This document shows, piece by piece, positions 55,644 to 63,169 of a stretch of 64,000 bases of DNA. The position numbers and the translations under genes were made by a program. The notes below the pieces were generated by a model. That model was not told the DNA's origin. It did no database searches and worked only from the letters and a program-made list of their open reading frames with translations. This stretch comes from Salegentibacter sp. 24 (GTDB lineage Bacteria; Bacteroidota; Bacteroidia; Flavobacteriales; Flavobacteriaceae). The stretch lies in assembly GCF_004362395.1 (NCBI RefSeq), contig NZ_SNWE01000001.1:186001-250000 (forward strand). The letters are read 5' to 3'. Numbering within the stretch: the first letter of the stretch is position 1; every line of letters begins with the position of its first letter.

Positions 55644-55669
55644 ACGCTCCCTGATATCTCAGCGAGCGT
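55644..55669 (-). terminator. Intrinsic terminator after dodecin (minus strand)
   Basis: Stem ACGCTC / GAGCGT is extended inward across one mismatch by CTGA / TCAG, with loop TATC. It is followed on the minus strand by TTTTCATTTT. It lies 22 bp after the dodecin stop and separates it from the DUF255 gene. Confidence 0.7.
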
Positions 55670-55690
55670 GGTTAATTTTACACATTAAGG

Positions 55691-55891
55691 TTAACTGACT
55701 TCAAAAGAGATTTTCACATTTACCCGAAATTCGGTAATGTTTTCTCCATTCACAAGAGCACTTTGTTCTTTAACATAAACGGACTTTATATTTTTTACGG
55801 TTTTAGAAGCATGCTTTACTGCTTTCTTTGTGGCATCTTCCCAGCTTTCGGTAGAATTAGCTAAAATTTCTATTACTTTGATAATGGACAT
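55691..55891 (-). CDS. Dodecin (flavin-binding dodecamer protein)
   Basis: A 66-aa member of the dodecin family, which forms a hollow dodecamer that binds flavin and buffers it. The family core VIEILANSTESWEDATKKAVKHAS and the second strand RVNVKISFEV are clear. The Trp at residue 17 is the usual flavin-stacking position. It is followed by a terminator, so it is probably monocistronic. Confidence 0.93.
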   Translation of the reverse strand: MSIIKVIEILANSTESWEDATKKAVKHASKTVKNIKSVYVKEQSALVNGENITEFRVNVKISFEVS

Positions 55892-55982
55892 AATTTTGAG
55901 TTTTGTGATTATAACTTTTAAGTTACGACTAAATTTTATCGTAAATGGATTCTACAAAAAAATACTGGATTTCACGCTAAAA

Positions 55983-56009
55983 AGAAACCCCGCCATAAGC
56001 AGGGTTTCT
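55983..56009 (-). terminator. Intrinsic terminator after DUF4198 gene (minus strand)
   Basis: Stem AGAAACCC / GGGTTTCT continues inward after one mismatch with a GC pair step and has loop CATAA. On the minus strand it is followed by TTTTTAGC. It lies 37 bp after the DUF4198 stop. Confidence 0.8.
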
Positions 56010-56045
56010 AAGGACTCAAAAAAACTAAATTAACACAAGGTAAAA

Positions 56046-56777
56046 TTATATGGCAATGGCATAGGTTGCGCAATGCCAAATAAATTCGTAATCTTTTTGT
56101 TTATATTTTCCAGGTACGTTTTCATTGTAAGTGGTTTCTACTGTATAAAGTGTATCGCCCCAGGGTAAACTAAAATTAACTTCGCCATCTTTGTCAGTAA
56201 TCACTTTTTTAGACCATAAATCACTTATGTAAATTACTACCTCCTGGTCCGCTATGGGTTGTCCCTTAAAAATAACCTTAAGCTTTACTTCGTTGTTTTT
56301 ACCTGCGATCGTGCGGCTTAAGTTTATAATTTCAATTCCATTGGCATTTGTTTGGGTAATGGCTTCCGGGGTATCACCTACAGTAACTCTGGCTTTAGCA
56401 TGGTACTGAGGTTTGAAAACACCAAAATCATATTCGGTATAATCCAATACTTCTATTTCTTCATTATTTAAAGCGATGGTATAACTTCCCTTTTCCAATG
56501 GAACAAAACTAGCCTGGTAAAATTCTTTTCCCGGAGTAGTTTTAAGTTTCATTTTCATTCCGCTGGGAGATACCAACCAAAGCTTGAAGTTTTTAACACC
56601 ATTAAATGCTTCACTTCCCGGTTTTTCAATAGCACCATAGGTATATTCACCATACCTAACTTTAATTAAGTGTTCTTCATTGAGATTGGCAACTGGGTTG
56701 GTTTCTATCCATAAATAATGAGCTGAGGCCGTGCCCTGGATCAATAAGGCTATTAAAATAAGTGTAATTTTTTTCAT
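56046..56777 (-). CDS. DUF4198 periplasmic protein
   Basis: A 243-aa secreted protein with signal peptide (1-19, ending ASA) and mature start HYLWIETNPV. This matches the DUF4198 family, a NikM-like periplasmic fold seen with metal transport systems; the mature N-terminal His, in the HxW arrangement, is often a metal ligand. Later segments (AKARVTVGDTPEAI and KVIFKGQPIADQEVVIY) fit the family's beta-sandwich. It is divergent from the TonB-dependent receptor gene and shares a control region with it, so co-regulation is likely. The metal (iron, nickel or other) is not shown. Confidence 0.82.
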   Translation of the reverse strand: MKKITLILIALLIQGTASAHYLWIETNPVANLNEEHLIKVRYGEYTYGAIEKPGSEAFNGVKNFKLWLVSPSGMKMKLKTTPGKEFYQASFVPLEKGSYTIALNNEEIEVLDYTEYDFGVFKPQYHAKARVTVGDTPEAITQTNANGIEIINLSRTIAGKNNEVKLKVIFKGQPIADQEVVIYISDLWSKKVITDKDGEVNFSLPWGDTLYTVETTYNENVPGKYKQKDYEFIWHCATYAIAI

Positions 56778-56783
56778 GGTTTC

Positions 56784-56804
56784 TATTTAGAATGATTATT
56801 AATA
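56784..56804. promoter_or_regulatory. Operator-like dyad 1 (Fur-like)
   Basis: A 10-1-10 imperfect palindrome (TATTTAGAAT G ATTATTAATA) matches in 8 of 10 half-site positions. It also fits the form TTTAGA-N5-TATTAA. It lies between the minus-strand -7 box at 56808-56815 and the DUF4198 start, so a bound repressor would block initiation. Assignment to Fur is inference. Confidence 0.45.
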
Positions 56805-56807
56805 GTA

Positions 56808-56815
56808 CAAACATA
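56808..56815 (-). promoter_or_regulatory. Candidate -7 promoter of DUF4198 gene
   Basis: On the minus strand this reads TATGTTTG, matching TAnnTTTG, 30 bp before the ATG at 56777 and directly next to operator-like dyad 1. Confidence 0.5.
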
Positions 56816-56842
56816 AAACATATGTTTTGATTTTAAAATTAA

Positions 56843-56859
56843 TTTAGACTTATTTTAAA
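56843..56859. promoter_or_regulatory. Operator-like dyad 2 (Fur-like)
   Basis: TTTAGA-N5-TTTAAA, with the same half-site and spacing as the other two dyads. It is situated upstream of both arms. The context is AT-rich, so this single site alone would be weak evidence. Confidence 0.35.
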
Positions 56860-56898
56860 TAAAAATGAGAATGGGCTTTTTCAATTCAAAAAAATAAT

Positions 56899-56906
56899 TA
56901 CATTTG
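56899..56906 (+). promoter_or_regulatory. Candidate -7 promoter of the receptor operon
   Basis: TACATTTG matches TAnnTTTG and lies 118 bp before the receptor ATG; operator-like dyad 3 follows within 10 bp. The predicted leader is about 110 nt and contains the hairpin at 56961-56988. Confidence 0.5.
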
Positions 56907-56912
56907 CCATAG

Positions 56913-56929
56913 TTTAGAACCAGTCTTAA
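56913..56929. promoter_or_regulatory. Operator-like dyad 3 (Fur-like)
   Basis: TTTAGA-N5-TCTTAA directly after the -7 box at 56899-56906, with one mismatch between half-sites (TTTAGA against TTAAGA). Placement over the start point suits repression. Confidence 0.42.
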
Positions 56930-56960
56930 TAATATTTTCGCATTGATTTTAAACAAAAAA

Positions 56961-56988
56961 GAGCCATACAGCGGTAACTGTATGACTC
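56961..56988. other. Hairpin in the receptor leader, terminator-shaped on the minus strand
   Basis: The arms are GAG-C-CATACAG and CTGTATG-A-CTC, with loop CGGTAA and one internal mismatch. Six A residues precede it on the plus strand, so it has a T-tract only when read on the minus strand. No minus-strand gene lies to its right for about 4 kb, so its role is unclear. Confidence 0.6.
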
Positions 56989-57024
56989 CGTGATTACTCT
57001 TTAACCTCTTACAATTAAAAAGCA

Positions 57025-59394
57025 ATGCAATATACAAATTTGCGTGGGATTTTATGGCTATGCCTGTTTATAAGCGGGGTTTTAACCGCCCAGGAGCAGA
57101 GGCAAATTGAAGGAAGAATAACCGACACCAAGGGCGACCCCCTGCTGGGGGTCACCATCTGGATTCCTGAAATTTCAAAAGGGACCACTACAGATCTAGA
57201 GGGTGATTTCTCCCTTGTAATTCCTTCCAATAGCAAGCAGTTTCATCTTAAAGCTTCATTTATCGGCTATAATCCAGAAACCAGAACAATTAAGCAAGGA
57301 AATAGCTTTTTTGAGATACGTTTTGAAGAATCAGCTACCGAACTGGAGCAGGTTAACCTTTCGGCAAAAAGCAGGATTCAGCAAATTGAGGCCCTGGCAT
57401 ATAATGTAGAGGTGGTAGATGCGAAAAAACTTCACCATACTTCCCTGGATATTGGGCACGCCCTGGATCGTGTTTCTGGGATACGGGTAAGAGAAAGTGG
57501 GGGGGTTGGCTCAGATATGCAACTTTCAATGAACGGTTTTCGTGGGAACCAGGTCAAAATTTTTATTGACGGTATTCCGATGGAAAATTTTGGATCTTCG
57601 TTTCAGCTCAATAATATCCCAATCAATCTTGCAGAACGTATTGAAGTATATAAAGGCGTGGTACCGGTTGGATTAGGGGCCGATGCCCTAGGTGGGGCTA
57701 TTAATATTGTTACCAACAGTGATTTCGGAAATCATTTAGATGTTTCTTATTCCTACGGCTCCTTTAATACCCATCGTAGTAATATCAATGCTATATATAC
57801 TTCGGAAACCGGTTTTACTGCCAGATTAAATGCATTTCAAAATTATTCGGATAATGATTATAATATTCAGGTCGATGTAGCTGATTTGGAAACGGGAGAA
57901 TATTTTCCGAACCAGGAAGTTCAACGCTTTAATGATGAATATCACAATGAAACTATAATTGGAAATATTGGGGTCGTAAATACACCCTATGCCGATAAGT
58001 TATTAATTGGTTTTGCTGTAGGTCAAAATTATAATGAAATTCAGACCGGCGCCAGGCAAGTAAGCGTTTATGGAGATAGGCACCGGCGAGGAAATATTTT
58101 AATGCCCAGTTTTAAATATAAAAAAGAAGATGTCTTTATTGGAGGATTGGATGTCACTCTAAACGCAAATTATAATTTTGGGGAAGAAGAAGTTGTAGAC
58201 ACTGTTAACCGACGTTATAATTGGTTTGGGGAATTCATTGAATATGATAGTCCAGGAGGGGAATTAAATTACACTCATTTAAAATTCCAGAATAACAACG
58301 GTATTGCAAATGCTAATGTTACCTATGAAATTAATGATTCGCACAAAATAGCGCTTAGTAATGTCTATACCACCTTTAACAGGGAAAGGGAAAACCTGTT
58401 ATCGGAAGAGTCACAAATCTATAGCCAACCTCAAAAAACCACCAAAAATATTGCCGGCATTGGCTATACTTTTGAGCAAGAGAACTGGAGTATAACTACC
58501 TTTTTAAAGAATTACAACCAGGTTAATGTTTTTGAAGAAGCATACAGGCCTGAAGGTTCAGAGTACGGGACCGTTGCATACCGTCCCAGACAGAATACAT
58601 TTAATAATTTTGGTTATGGTGGAGCGGCAACCTATTTTCTTACCGATAATTTGCAACTGAAAACTTCTTTTGAAAAAAGTTTTCGCCTACCTGAACCCAA
58701 TGAATTATTTGGTGATGGTGGCGTTTTGTTGGAAGGGAACAGTAGTTTAAGGCCGGAAACCAGTTATAATTATAATTTCGGTGTGGGATATTTATTCAGA
58801 ATCCAGAAATATCACCAGGTGAATTTAAGTACCAATGGATTTTATCGCGATGCCAAAGACTTTATAAGGCCCCGGCTTAACCAAAACCAGGTTTTCCAGG
58901 TAATGGATAACCTGGCGGATGTGACCAACCTGGGAATAGAAACCGAAGCTCGTTATTCTTATAAAGATAAATGGTCTGCCGGAGCAAACTTAACTTTCCA
59001 GAACCTCAGGAATAATACTCGCTATGAAGGGGGACAAACCCAGGAAAGCATTCTCTACAGGGATAGAATTCCTAACATTCCCTATTTGTATGGAAATGCT
59101 GATGCTAGTTATACACTCGAAAGTCCCTTTAATTCTAAGAATAACATCAGTTTTGGTTATAACCTATTGTATGTGCATTCCTTTTATCTGTATTGGCCCA
59201 GCTTGGGAAGCACAAAATTAGAGGTGCCGGAACAAATTGCACACGACTTGAGTATGACCTACAGTTTTGGTAAATACAACAATTTTCAGTTTACCCTGGA
59301 GGCACGAAACCTGGCCGATGCCAATTTATATGACAATTTTAGTTTACAAAAACCCGGCAGAAACTTTACCGGAAAAATAAGATATTCATTTTAA
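57025..59394 (+). CDS. TonB-dependent outer-membrane receptor
   Basis: A 789-aa receptor with a signal peptide (1-22, ending LTAQ) and an N-terminal carboxypeptidase-regulatory-like domain (about 26-105, IEGRITDTKGDPLLGVTIWI). The plug domain (about 120-235) carries GIRVRESGGVGSDMQLSMNG and KGVVPVGLGADALGGAINIV. A 22-strand barrel ends in the aromatic RNFTGKIRYSF. The type fits siderophore or metal-chelate uptake. The downstream DUF4374, small membrane and PepSY genes match an iron-acquisition operon. It has no SusD partner, so it is not a polysaccharide system. Confidence 0.93.
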   Translation: MQYTNLRGILWLCLFISGVLTAQEQRQIEGRITDTKGDPLLGVTIWIPEISKGTTTDLEGDFSLVIPSNSKQFHLKASFIGYNPETRTIKQGNSFFEIRFEESATELEQVNLSAKSRIQQIEALAYNVEVVDAKKLHHTSLDIGHALDRVSGIRVRESGGVGSDMQLSMNGFRGNQVKIFIDGIPMENFGSSFQLNNIPINLAERIEVYKGVVPVGLGADALGGAINIVTNSDFGNHLDVSYSYGSFNTHRSNINAIYTSETGFTARLNAFQNYSDNDYNIQVDVADLETGEYFPNQEVQRFNDEYHNETIIGNIGVVNTPYADKLLIGFAVGQNYNEIQTGARQVSVYGDRHRRGNILMPSFKYKKEDVFIGGLDVTLNANYNFGEEEVVDTVNRRYNWFGEFIEYDSPGGELNYTHLKFQNNNGIANANVTYEINDSHKIALSNVYTTFNRERENLLSEESQIYSQPQKTTKNIAGIGYTFEQENWSITTFLKNYNQVNVFEEAYRPEGSEYGTVAYRPRQNTFNNFGYGGAATYFLTDNLQLKTSFEKSFRLPEPNELFGDGGVLLEGNSSLRPETSYNYNFGVGYLFRIQKYHQVNLSTNGFYRDAKDFIRPRLNQNQVFQVMDNLADVTNLGIETEARYSYKDKWSAGANLTFQNLRNNTRYEGGQTQESILYRDRIPNIPYLYGNADASYTLESPFNSKNNISFGYNLLYVHSFYLYWPSLGSTKLEVPEQIAHDLSMTYSFGKYNNFQFTLEARNLADANLYDNFSLQKPGRNFTGKIRYSF

Positions 59395-59421
59395 TCAAAT
59401 CCTAATTCCAAATTAATCAAT

Positions 59422-60657
59422 ATGAAAAAGTTTAATTTTTATTACCTCGCAATTTTAACCTTGGCTTTAATAAGCTGTAGTGAAGACGCCACCGATAAAC
59501 CAGGAGGAGGAGAAGAGACTGCCACGGATAAGTACATTATCGCGGCTAATCCAATAGCATCAGAGGGTGTTGCAGACTATTTGCTTACCACTGAAAGTGT
59601 TTCGGAAGGCGCTATCAGCACAGAAGGAAACGGAGTAGAACAAGACGGTACATACCGTTATTATATTACCAATAATAACAAGTTTTTTAGTCTGTTATAC
59701 GGCCAAGGGAATCCCGGTGCGGTAACCACCTACCAGTTAAATGAAAACGGAGCATTGGATAAGTTATCTGATTTTCAGTCCGAAACAGTACATACTTTTA
59801 CCAACGTGGGGGATGAGGTGCTAATGACACGAGTTTCCAGAAGCAGTGAATCACCTGTGGCAAGTTGGTACCGCTTAGATACCGAAACCAGCCAGTTTGT
59901 AGGAGAGGGCGAAATTAACACGGCGGCACTTGCACCTGAAGGGGAACAGGCATTTTTTAGCTGGATGACCCAGGTAGGTGATAAAGTTTTTGCTCCCTTT
60001 TTTAGCATTAAAGCTTGTTGTAACAATACTTTCGGCACCGATTACCCGGATCAAGCCTGGATTGCGGTTTATTCTTACCCCGAAATGGAGCTGGAAAAAG
60101 TTATAAATGATGACCGGACCAGCTTTATCGGACGCTACTTTACAAATGGACTTAGTGTAGATGAAGCCGGTGATACCTACGCCTTTTCATCCTCTATTGC
60201 CTCTTCAAATGGCACCATGACCTCTACAAAACCATCAGCGGTTACAAGAATAAACAGTGGAGAAACCGAATTTGATGAATCTTACTTTTTTGATCTTGAA
60301 GAAGCCTCTGGAGGTTACTATGTTACCAACCACATCTATGCTGGAAACGGAGATTATGTGGTGATGATGAGAGAAGAAAAAGCTCCATATAGTGTAGGAA
60401 CTAATTTGGCCATTATTAATGTTTATGATAAAACTTTTGAGTGGGTAGAAGGAACTCCTGAAGCTTCAAGCATACAAAATGTGACAAGCAATAATTATGT
60501 AGACGCTGATGGAATTGTCCATGTTGGAATTACCACAACCCAAAGCAGTTATGTTTATAATATTGATGTTGAAAAAGCAACTGCTACCCAGGGGCTGGAA
60601 GTTCTGGGCGGTAACATAACAGCTATCAGCAAGCTCGATCCTGTGAGTGTAGAATAA
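59422..60657 (+). CDS. DUF4374 lipoprotein
   Basis: A 411-aa lipoprotein (lipobox LISC, Cys19) of the DUF4374 family, with a likely beta-propeller fold after an acidic linker. Such proteins accompany TonB-dependent receptors for siderophores in Bacteroidota and may aid substrate capture at the cell surface. A KACCNNTFG segment (about residues 194-202) has paired cysteines, which may form a disulfide. It is 28 bp downstream of the receptor gene and before a 110-bp gap with a hairpin. Confidence 0.87.
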   Translation: MKKFNFYYLAILTLALISCSEDATDKPGGGEETATDKYIIAANPIASEGVADYLLTTESVSEGAISTEGNGVEQDGTYRYYITNNNKFFSLLYGQGNPGAVTTYQLNENGALDKLSDFQSETVHTFTNVGDEVLMTRVSRSSESPVASWYRLDTETSQFVGEGEINTAALAPEGEQAFFSWMTQVGDKVFAPFFSIKACCNNTFGTDYPDQAWIAVYSYPEMELEKVINDDRTSFIGRYFTNGLSVDEAGDTYAFSSSIASSNGTMTSTKPSAVTRINSGETEFDESYFFDLEEASGGYYVTNHIYAGNGDYVVMMREEKAPYSVGTNLAIINVYDKTFEWVEGTPEASSIQNVTSNNYVDADGIVHVGITTTQSSYVYNIDVEKATATQGLEVLGGNITAISKLDPVSVE

Positions 60658-60681
60658 ATAATTCAATTGAAGAAATATCAG

Positions 60682-60707
60682 ACGTTTCGGTGTTCGGGCC
60701 GAAACGT
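60682..60707 (+). other. Hairpin between DUF4374 and the membrane genes
   Basis: A 9-bp perfect stem (ACGTTTCGG / CCGAAACGT) with an 8-nt loop. It is followed by TTACTTTC, too poor in T for a firm terminator. It could be a weak terminator or a stability element that lowers expression of the last three genes. Confidence 0.5.
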
Positions 60708-60768
60708 TTACTTTCGTAAAAAGCATAAGGCACCTGTTTTTCAGGATAATTACTATTGAAGATTTCAG

Positions 60769-61116
60769 ATGATTTCACTAGCTCTTTTATTAACGTTTTT
60801 AGGTTTTCTTTCCTGTTATCACAGTTCGAAGAAAGCAAAATTCAGCGTGAACTATTCGGTTCAAAAATACTTGAAAAATCACCCTAGAAAGGCCAATTAT
60901 TTAGGGGTTATGTTAATGTCCATTGGTCTTTGCATCTGTATATTGTATTTAGGATTCTTGGTGGGTTTCCTTTCTTTTTTGATGATCCTGAGCTTAGTAG
61001 CAAGTCTAAGTATACTCCTTATGCCTTTAGAAGTTCTATCTTTAAAGTTTTGGATCATTTTTGTTGTACTGATATTAATTACTGAAATATATCTCTCCTA
61101 TTATGCCGGCAAATAA
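60769..61116 (+). CDS. Small membrane protein, DUF3325-like
   Basis: A 115-aa three- to four-helix membrane protein. It begins MISLALLLTFLGFLSCYHSSKKAKF, with repeated hydrophobic segments through residue 110. Size, topology and place before a PepSY gene fit the DUF3325 family that accompanies siderophore reductase-like proteins. The end overlaps the next gene by 14 bp. The assignment is by context and pattern, not certain. Confidence 0.65.
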   Translation: MISLALLLTFLGFLSCYHSSKKAKFSVNYSVQKYLKNHPRKANYLGVMLMSIGLCICILYLGFLVGFLSFLMILSLVASLSILLMPLEVLSLKFWIIFVVLILITEIYLSYYAGK

Positions 61117-61381
61117 GAAATATTTCTCCTCTCCCTGGCAACGTCTATTGAAAATTACGGCAGGCTTTATTGGTGGTTATATCCTCACTCAGAGTTTTTT
61201 TATGTTCTTTATCCAAATTTTTAAAGATGCCGGATCACTCATCACCTTGCAATTTGCTGGCTTTATTTTATGGGCCGCTTTACTGGTGATCGCTTTTTTA
61301 GCTAAAAACGGCTTTAAAATCTGGGGAGTATATCTTCTACTCACTGCTTTTTTTGTCCTGCTTATTTACTTCATTCCTTAA
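61103..61381 (+). CDS. Small membrane protein, DUF3649-like
   Basis: A 92-aa protein with three hydrophobic segments (about 16-36, 45-62, 70-90) and a basic N-terminus. It is similar in size and place to DUF3649 proteins found between DUF3325 and PepSY genes. It overlaps the preceding gene by 14 bp and ends 11 bp before the PepSY gene. Function unknown; it probably assists the PepSY protein. Confidence 0.62.
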   Translation: MPANKKYFSSPWQRLLKITAGFIGGYILTQSFFMFFIQIFKDAGSLITLQFAGFILWAALLVIAFLAKNGFKIWGVYLLLTAFFVLLIYFIP

Positions 61382-61392
61382 GTTCTTCTAAT

Positions 61393-62994
61393 ATGTCCAA
61401 TAGAATTTACAATATTCTTTTTCATACCCATACCATAAGCGGTATAATTATCAGTGCACTTTTATATGTGATTTTTTTTACTGGTTCCATCGCCTTTTTA
61501 AGGGACGAAATTAGCGCCTGGGAACATAATAAACCTATTGAAGAGAATTACTTCAATACCATTGATTTTGATAAGTCATTAAACAAACTAAAAGAGGAGC
61601 AAAACCTTTACGGAAGAGACATTACCTTCTCTCATCGCTATTTCGAGCGGGAAGTAAACGTTTCTATTACCGCTTCTAAAGATTCTACGATCATAGATCA
61701 AAATAGGGGACGCTTGTCTAATTATTTTTTTATGGACATGGAATCCTTTGAAAAAAAAGACTACCAGTCTAATTACTCTCTTGGCGAATTTTTTTATCGC
61801 CTACACTTCTTCGCCCAGCTTAATTTCTTTGGAAGGTCTGGTTATTTACTATCGGGATTGGTGGCTTTTTTTTTCCTTTTTGCCATAATAACCGGGGTGC
61901 TAGTGCATTGGAAAAAGATTATCTCCAGTTTTTACACCTTCCGGCCCGGTGCCAAATGGAAGACCATTTGGACAGATGCCCACGTAGCCCTGGGAATGAT
62001 AGGCCTTCCATATCAGTTTATTTTTGCGGTCACCGGTTGTTATTTAATGATTGGTTATATGGTGATGCTTCCGCCGGTAGAAAAATATCTATTCCCGGAG
62101 GAACCTGGTGAAATGGCCAGGATCCTAAACCTGGAAGAAAAAGTAGATGATTTGGAATTTACTTATAACCCAATAAAGAAAGACTTTTCGGTTAATCATT
62201 TTGCCCAGAGGATCCTACAAAAATGGCCTGATTTAAAACTCAGTGAGCTTAAAATAGGAAATTATGGAGATGAACATATGTATGTGAAGTTAACTGGTTC
62301 CCCGGGCTTTGATGAAAGTTTACTAGCCCAGGCTTACCAAACCTATCGAATAGCAGATGGTCAACTTATCGCTGAAAAATCGATTAATGAATCCACTTCT
62401 TACGCCAAGGGAACTTTCCATCTTTTGCGCCGTTTGCATTACGGAGATTATGGGGGGTATGGTCTTAAGCTAATTTATCTTGTTTTGGGTTTTGTTACCT
62501 GTTTTGTAATTCTTTCTGGAGTTTATATATGGCTGGTTGCCAGAGATAAAAAAAGTGTTTCAAAAAGTAAGAGAAATTTCAATAACTGGCTTGTTACTAT
62601 TTATACTTCTGTTTGTCTGAGTTTATTACCGGTCACTGCTATTATTTTTATTGTAATGAAAATCTTTGGAGAAAGTTATGTACAAGATACCGGAGGTTTG
62701 CGAAAGGAACTTATTTACCAGGTATTTTTTTGGAGTTGGCTAGTTTTAAGTATCTTATTTACTATAAAACATGATAATTACTTTACAAATAAAACCTGTT
62801 TAATTTTAGGGAGCTTCTTCGGCATACTGGTACCTGTTGCTAACGGCATAATGACCGGTAATTGGATCTGGATTTCCCTTCAGAAAGGCTACACCCAGAT
62901 ATTTGTAGTTGATATATTTTGGATAATGCTTTCCATGACGGCCTTCTTTGTAGCCTTTAGATTGAAGAGAAAAAATAAACCGAAAATTGCATAA
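61393..62994 (+). CDS. PepSY-associated membrane protein (siderophore reductase-like)
   Basis: A 533-aa PepSY-TM family protein. A first helix (about 14-36, HTISGIIISALLYVIFFTGSIAFLRDE) is followed by periplasmic PepSY-type loops. Further helices lie at about 150-172, 195-225, 357-380, 395-420, 440-460 and 475-520. Conserved His residues in the helices (H12, H14 and the FHLLRRLHYGDYGG region) could bind heme. Relatives reduce ferric siderophores in the periplasm. It is the last gene of the receptor operon. Confidence 0.88.
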   Translation: MSNRIYNILFHTHTISGIIISALLYVIFFTGSIAFLRDEISAWEHNKPIEENYFNTIDFDKSLNKLKEEQNLYGRDITFSHRYFEREVNVSITASKDSTIIDQNRGRLSNYFFMDMESFEKKDYQSNYSLGEFFYRLHFFAQLNFFGRSGYLLSGLVAFFFLFAIITGVLVHWKKIISSFYTFRPGAKWKTIWTDAHVALGMIGLPYQFIFAVTGCYLMIGYMVMLPPVEKYLFPEEPGEMARILNLEEKVDDLEFTYNPIKKDFSVNHFAQRILQKWPDLKLSELKIGNYGDEHMYVKLTGSPGFDESLLAQAYQTYRIADGQLIAEKSINESTSYAKGTFHLLRRLHYGDYGGYGLKLIYLVLGFVTCFVILSGVYIWLVARDKKSVSKSKRNFNNWLVTIYTSVCLSLLPVTAIIFIVMKIFGESYVQDTGGLRKELIYQVFFWSWLVLSILFTIKHDNYFTNKTCLILGSFFGILVPVANGIMTGNWIWISLQKGYTQIFVVDIFWIMLSMTAFFVAFRLKRKNKPKIA

Positions 62995-63087
62995 TAAATA
63001 GGCGTCAAAGGACTATAAATTTACCTAGTTTCTCCAGAATAGTTCGATTAGATTACTTTTTAATTTTTGAGATATATTCTTACTGTT

Positions 63088-63105
63088 TTATTAAAGTTTT
63101 AATAA
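63088..63105. promoter_or_regulatory. AT-rich palindrome upstream of the phosphate permease gene
   Basis: TTATTAAA-GT-TTTAATAA is a perfect 8-2-8 inverted repeat in the 175-bp gap after the PepSY gene. It may be an operator, but AT-rich sequence makes chance occurrence plausible. No clear TAnnTTTG box is seen near it. Confidence 0.25.
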
Positions 63106-63169
63106 CCTATAAAAAGAATTTATTAGGAAAATTTAATTGAATTTTGCGGGTTAAAAGGATTTTATTTCC

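Noticed and set aside
56930-57024. Riboswitch (for example cobalamin) in the leader of the receptor gene.
   Set aside because: The leader of about 110 nt is too short and has only one simple hairpin; no conserved box of known riboswitches is visible.
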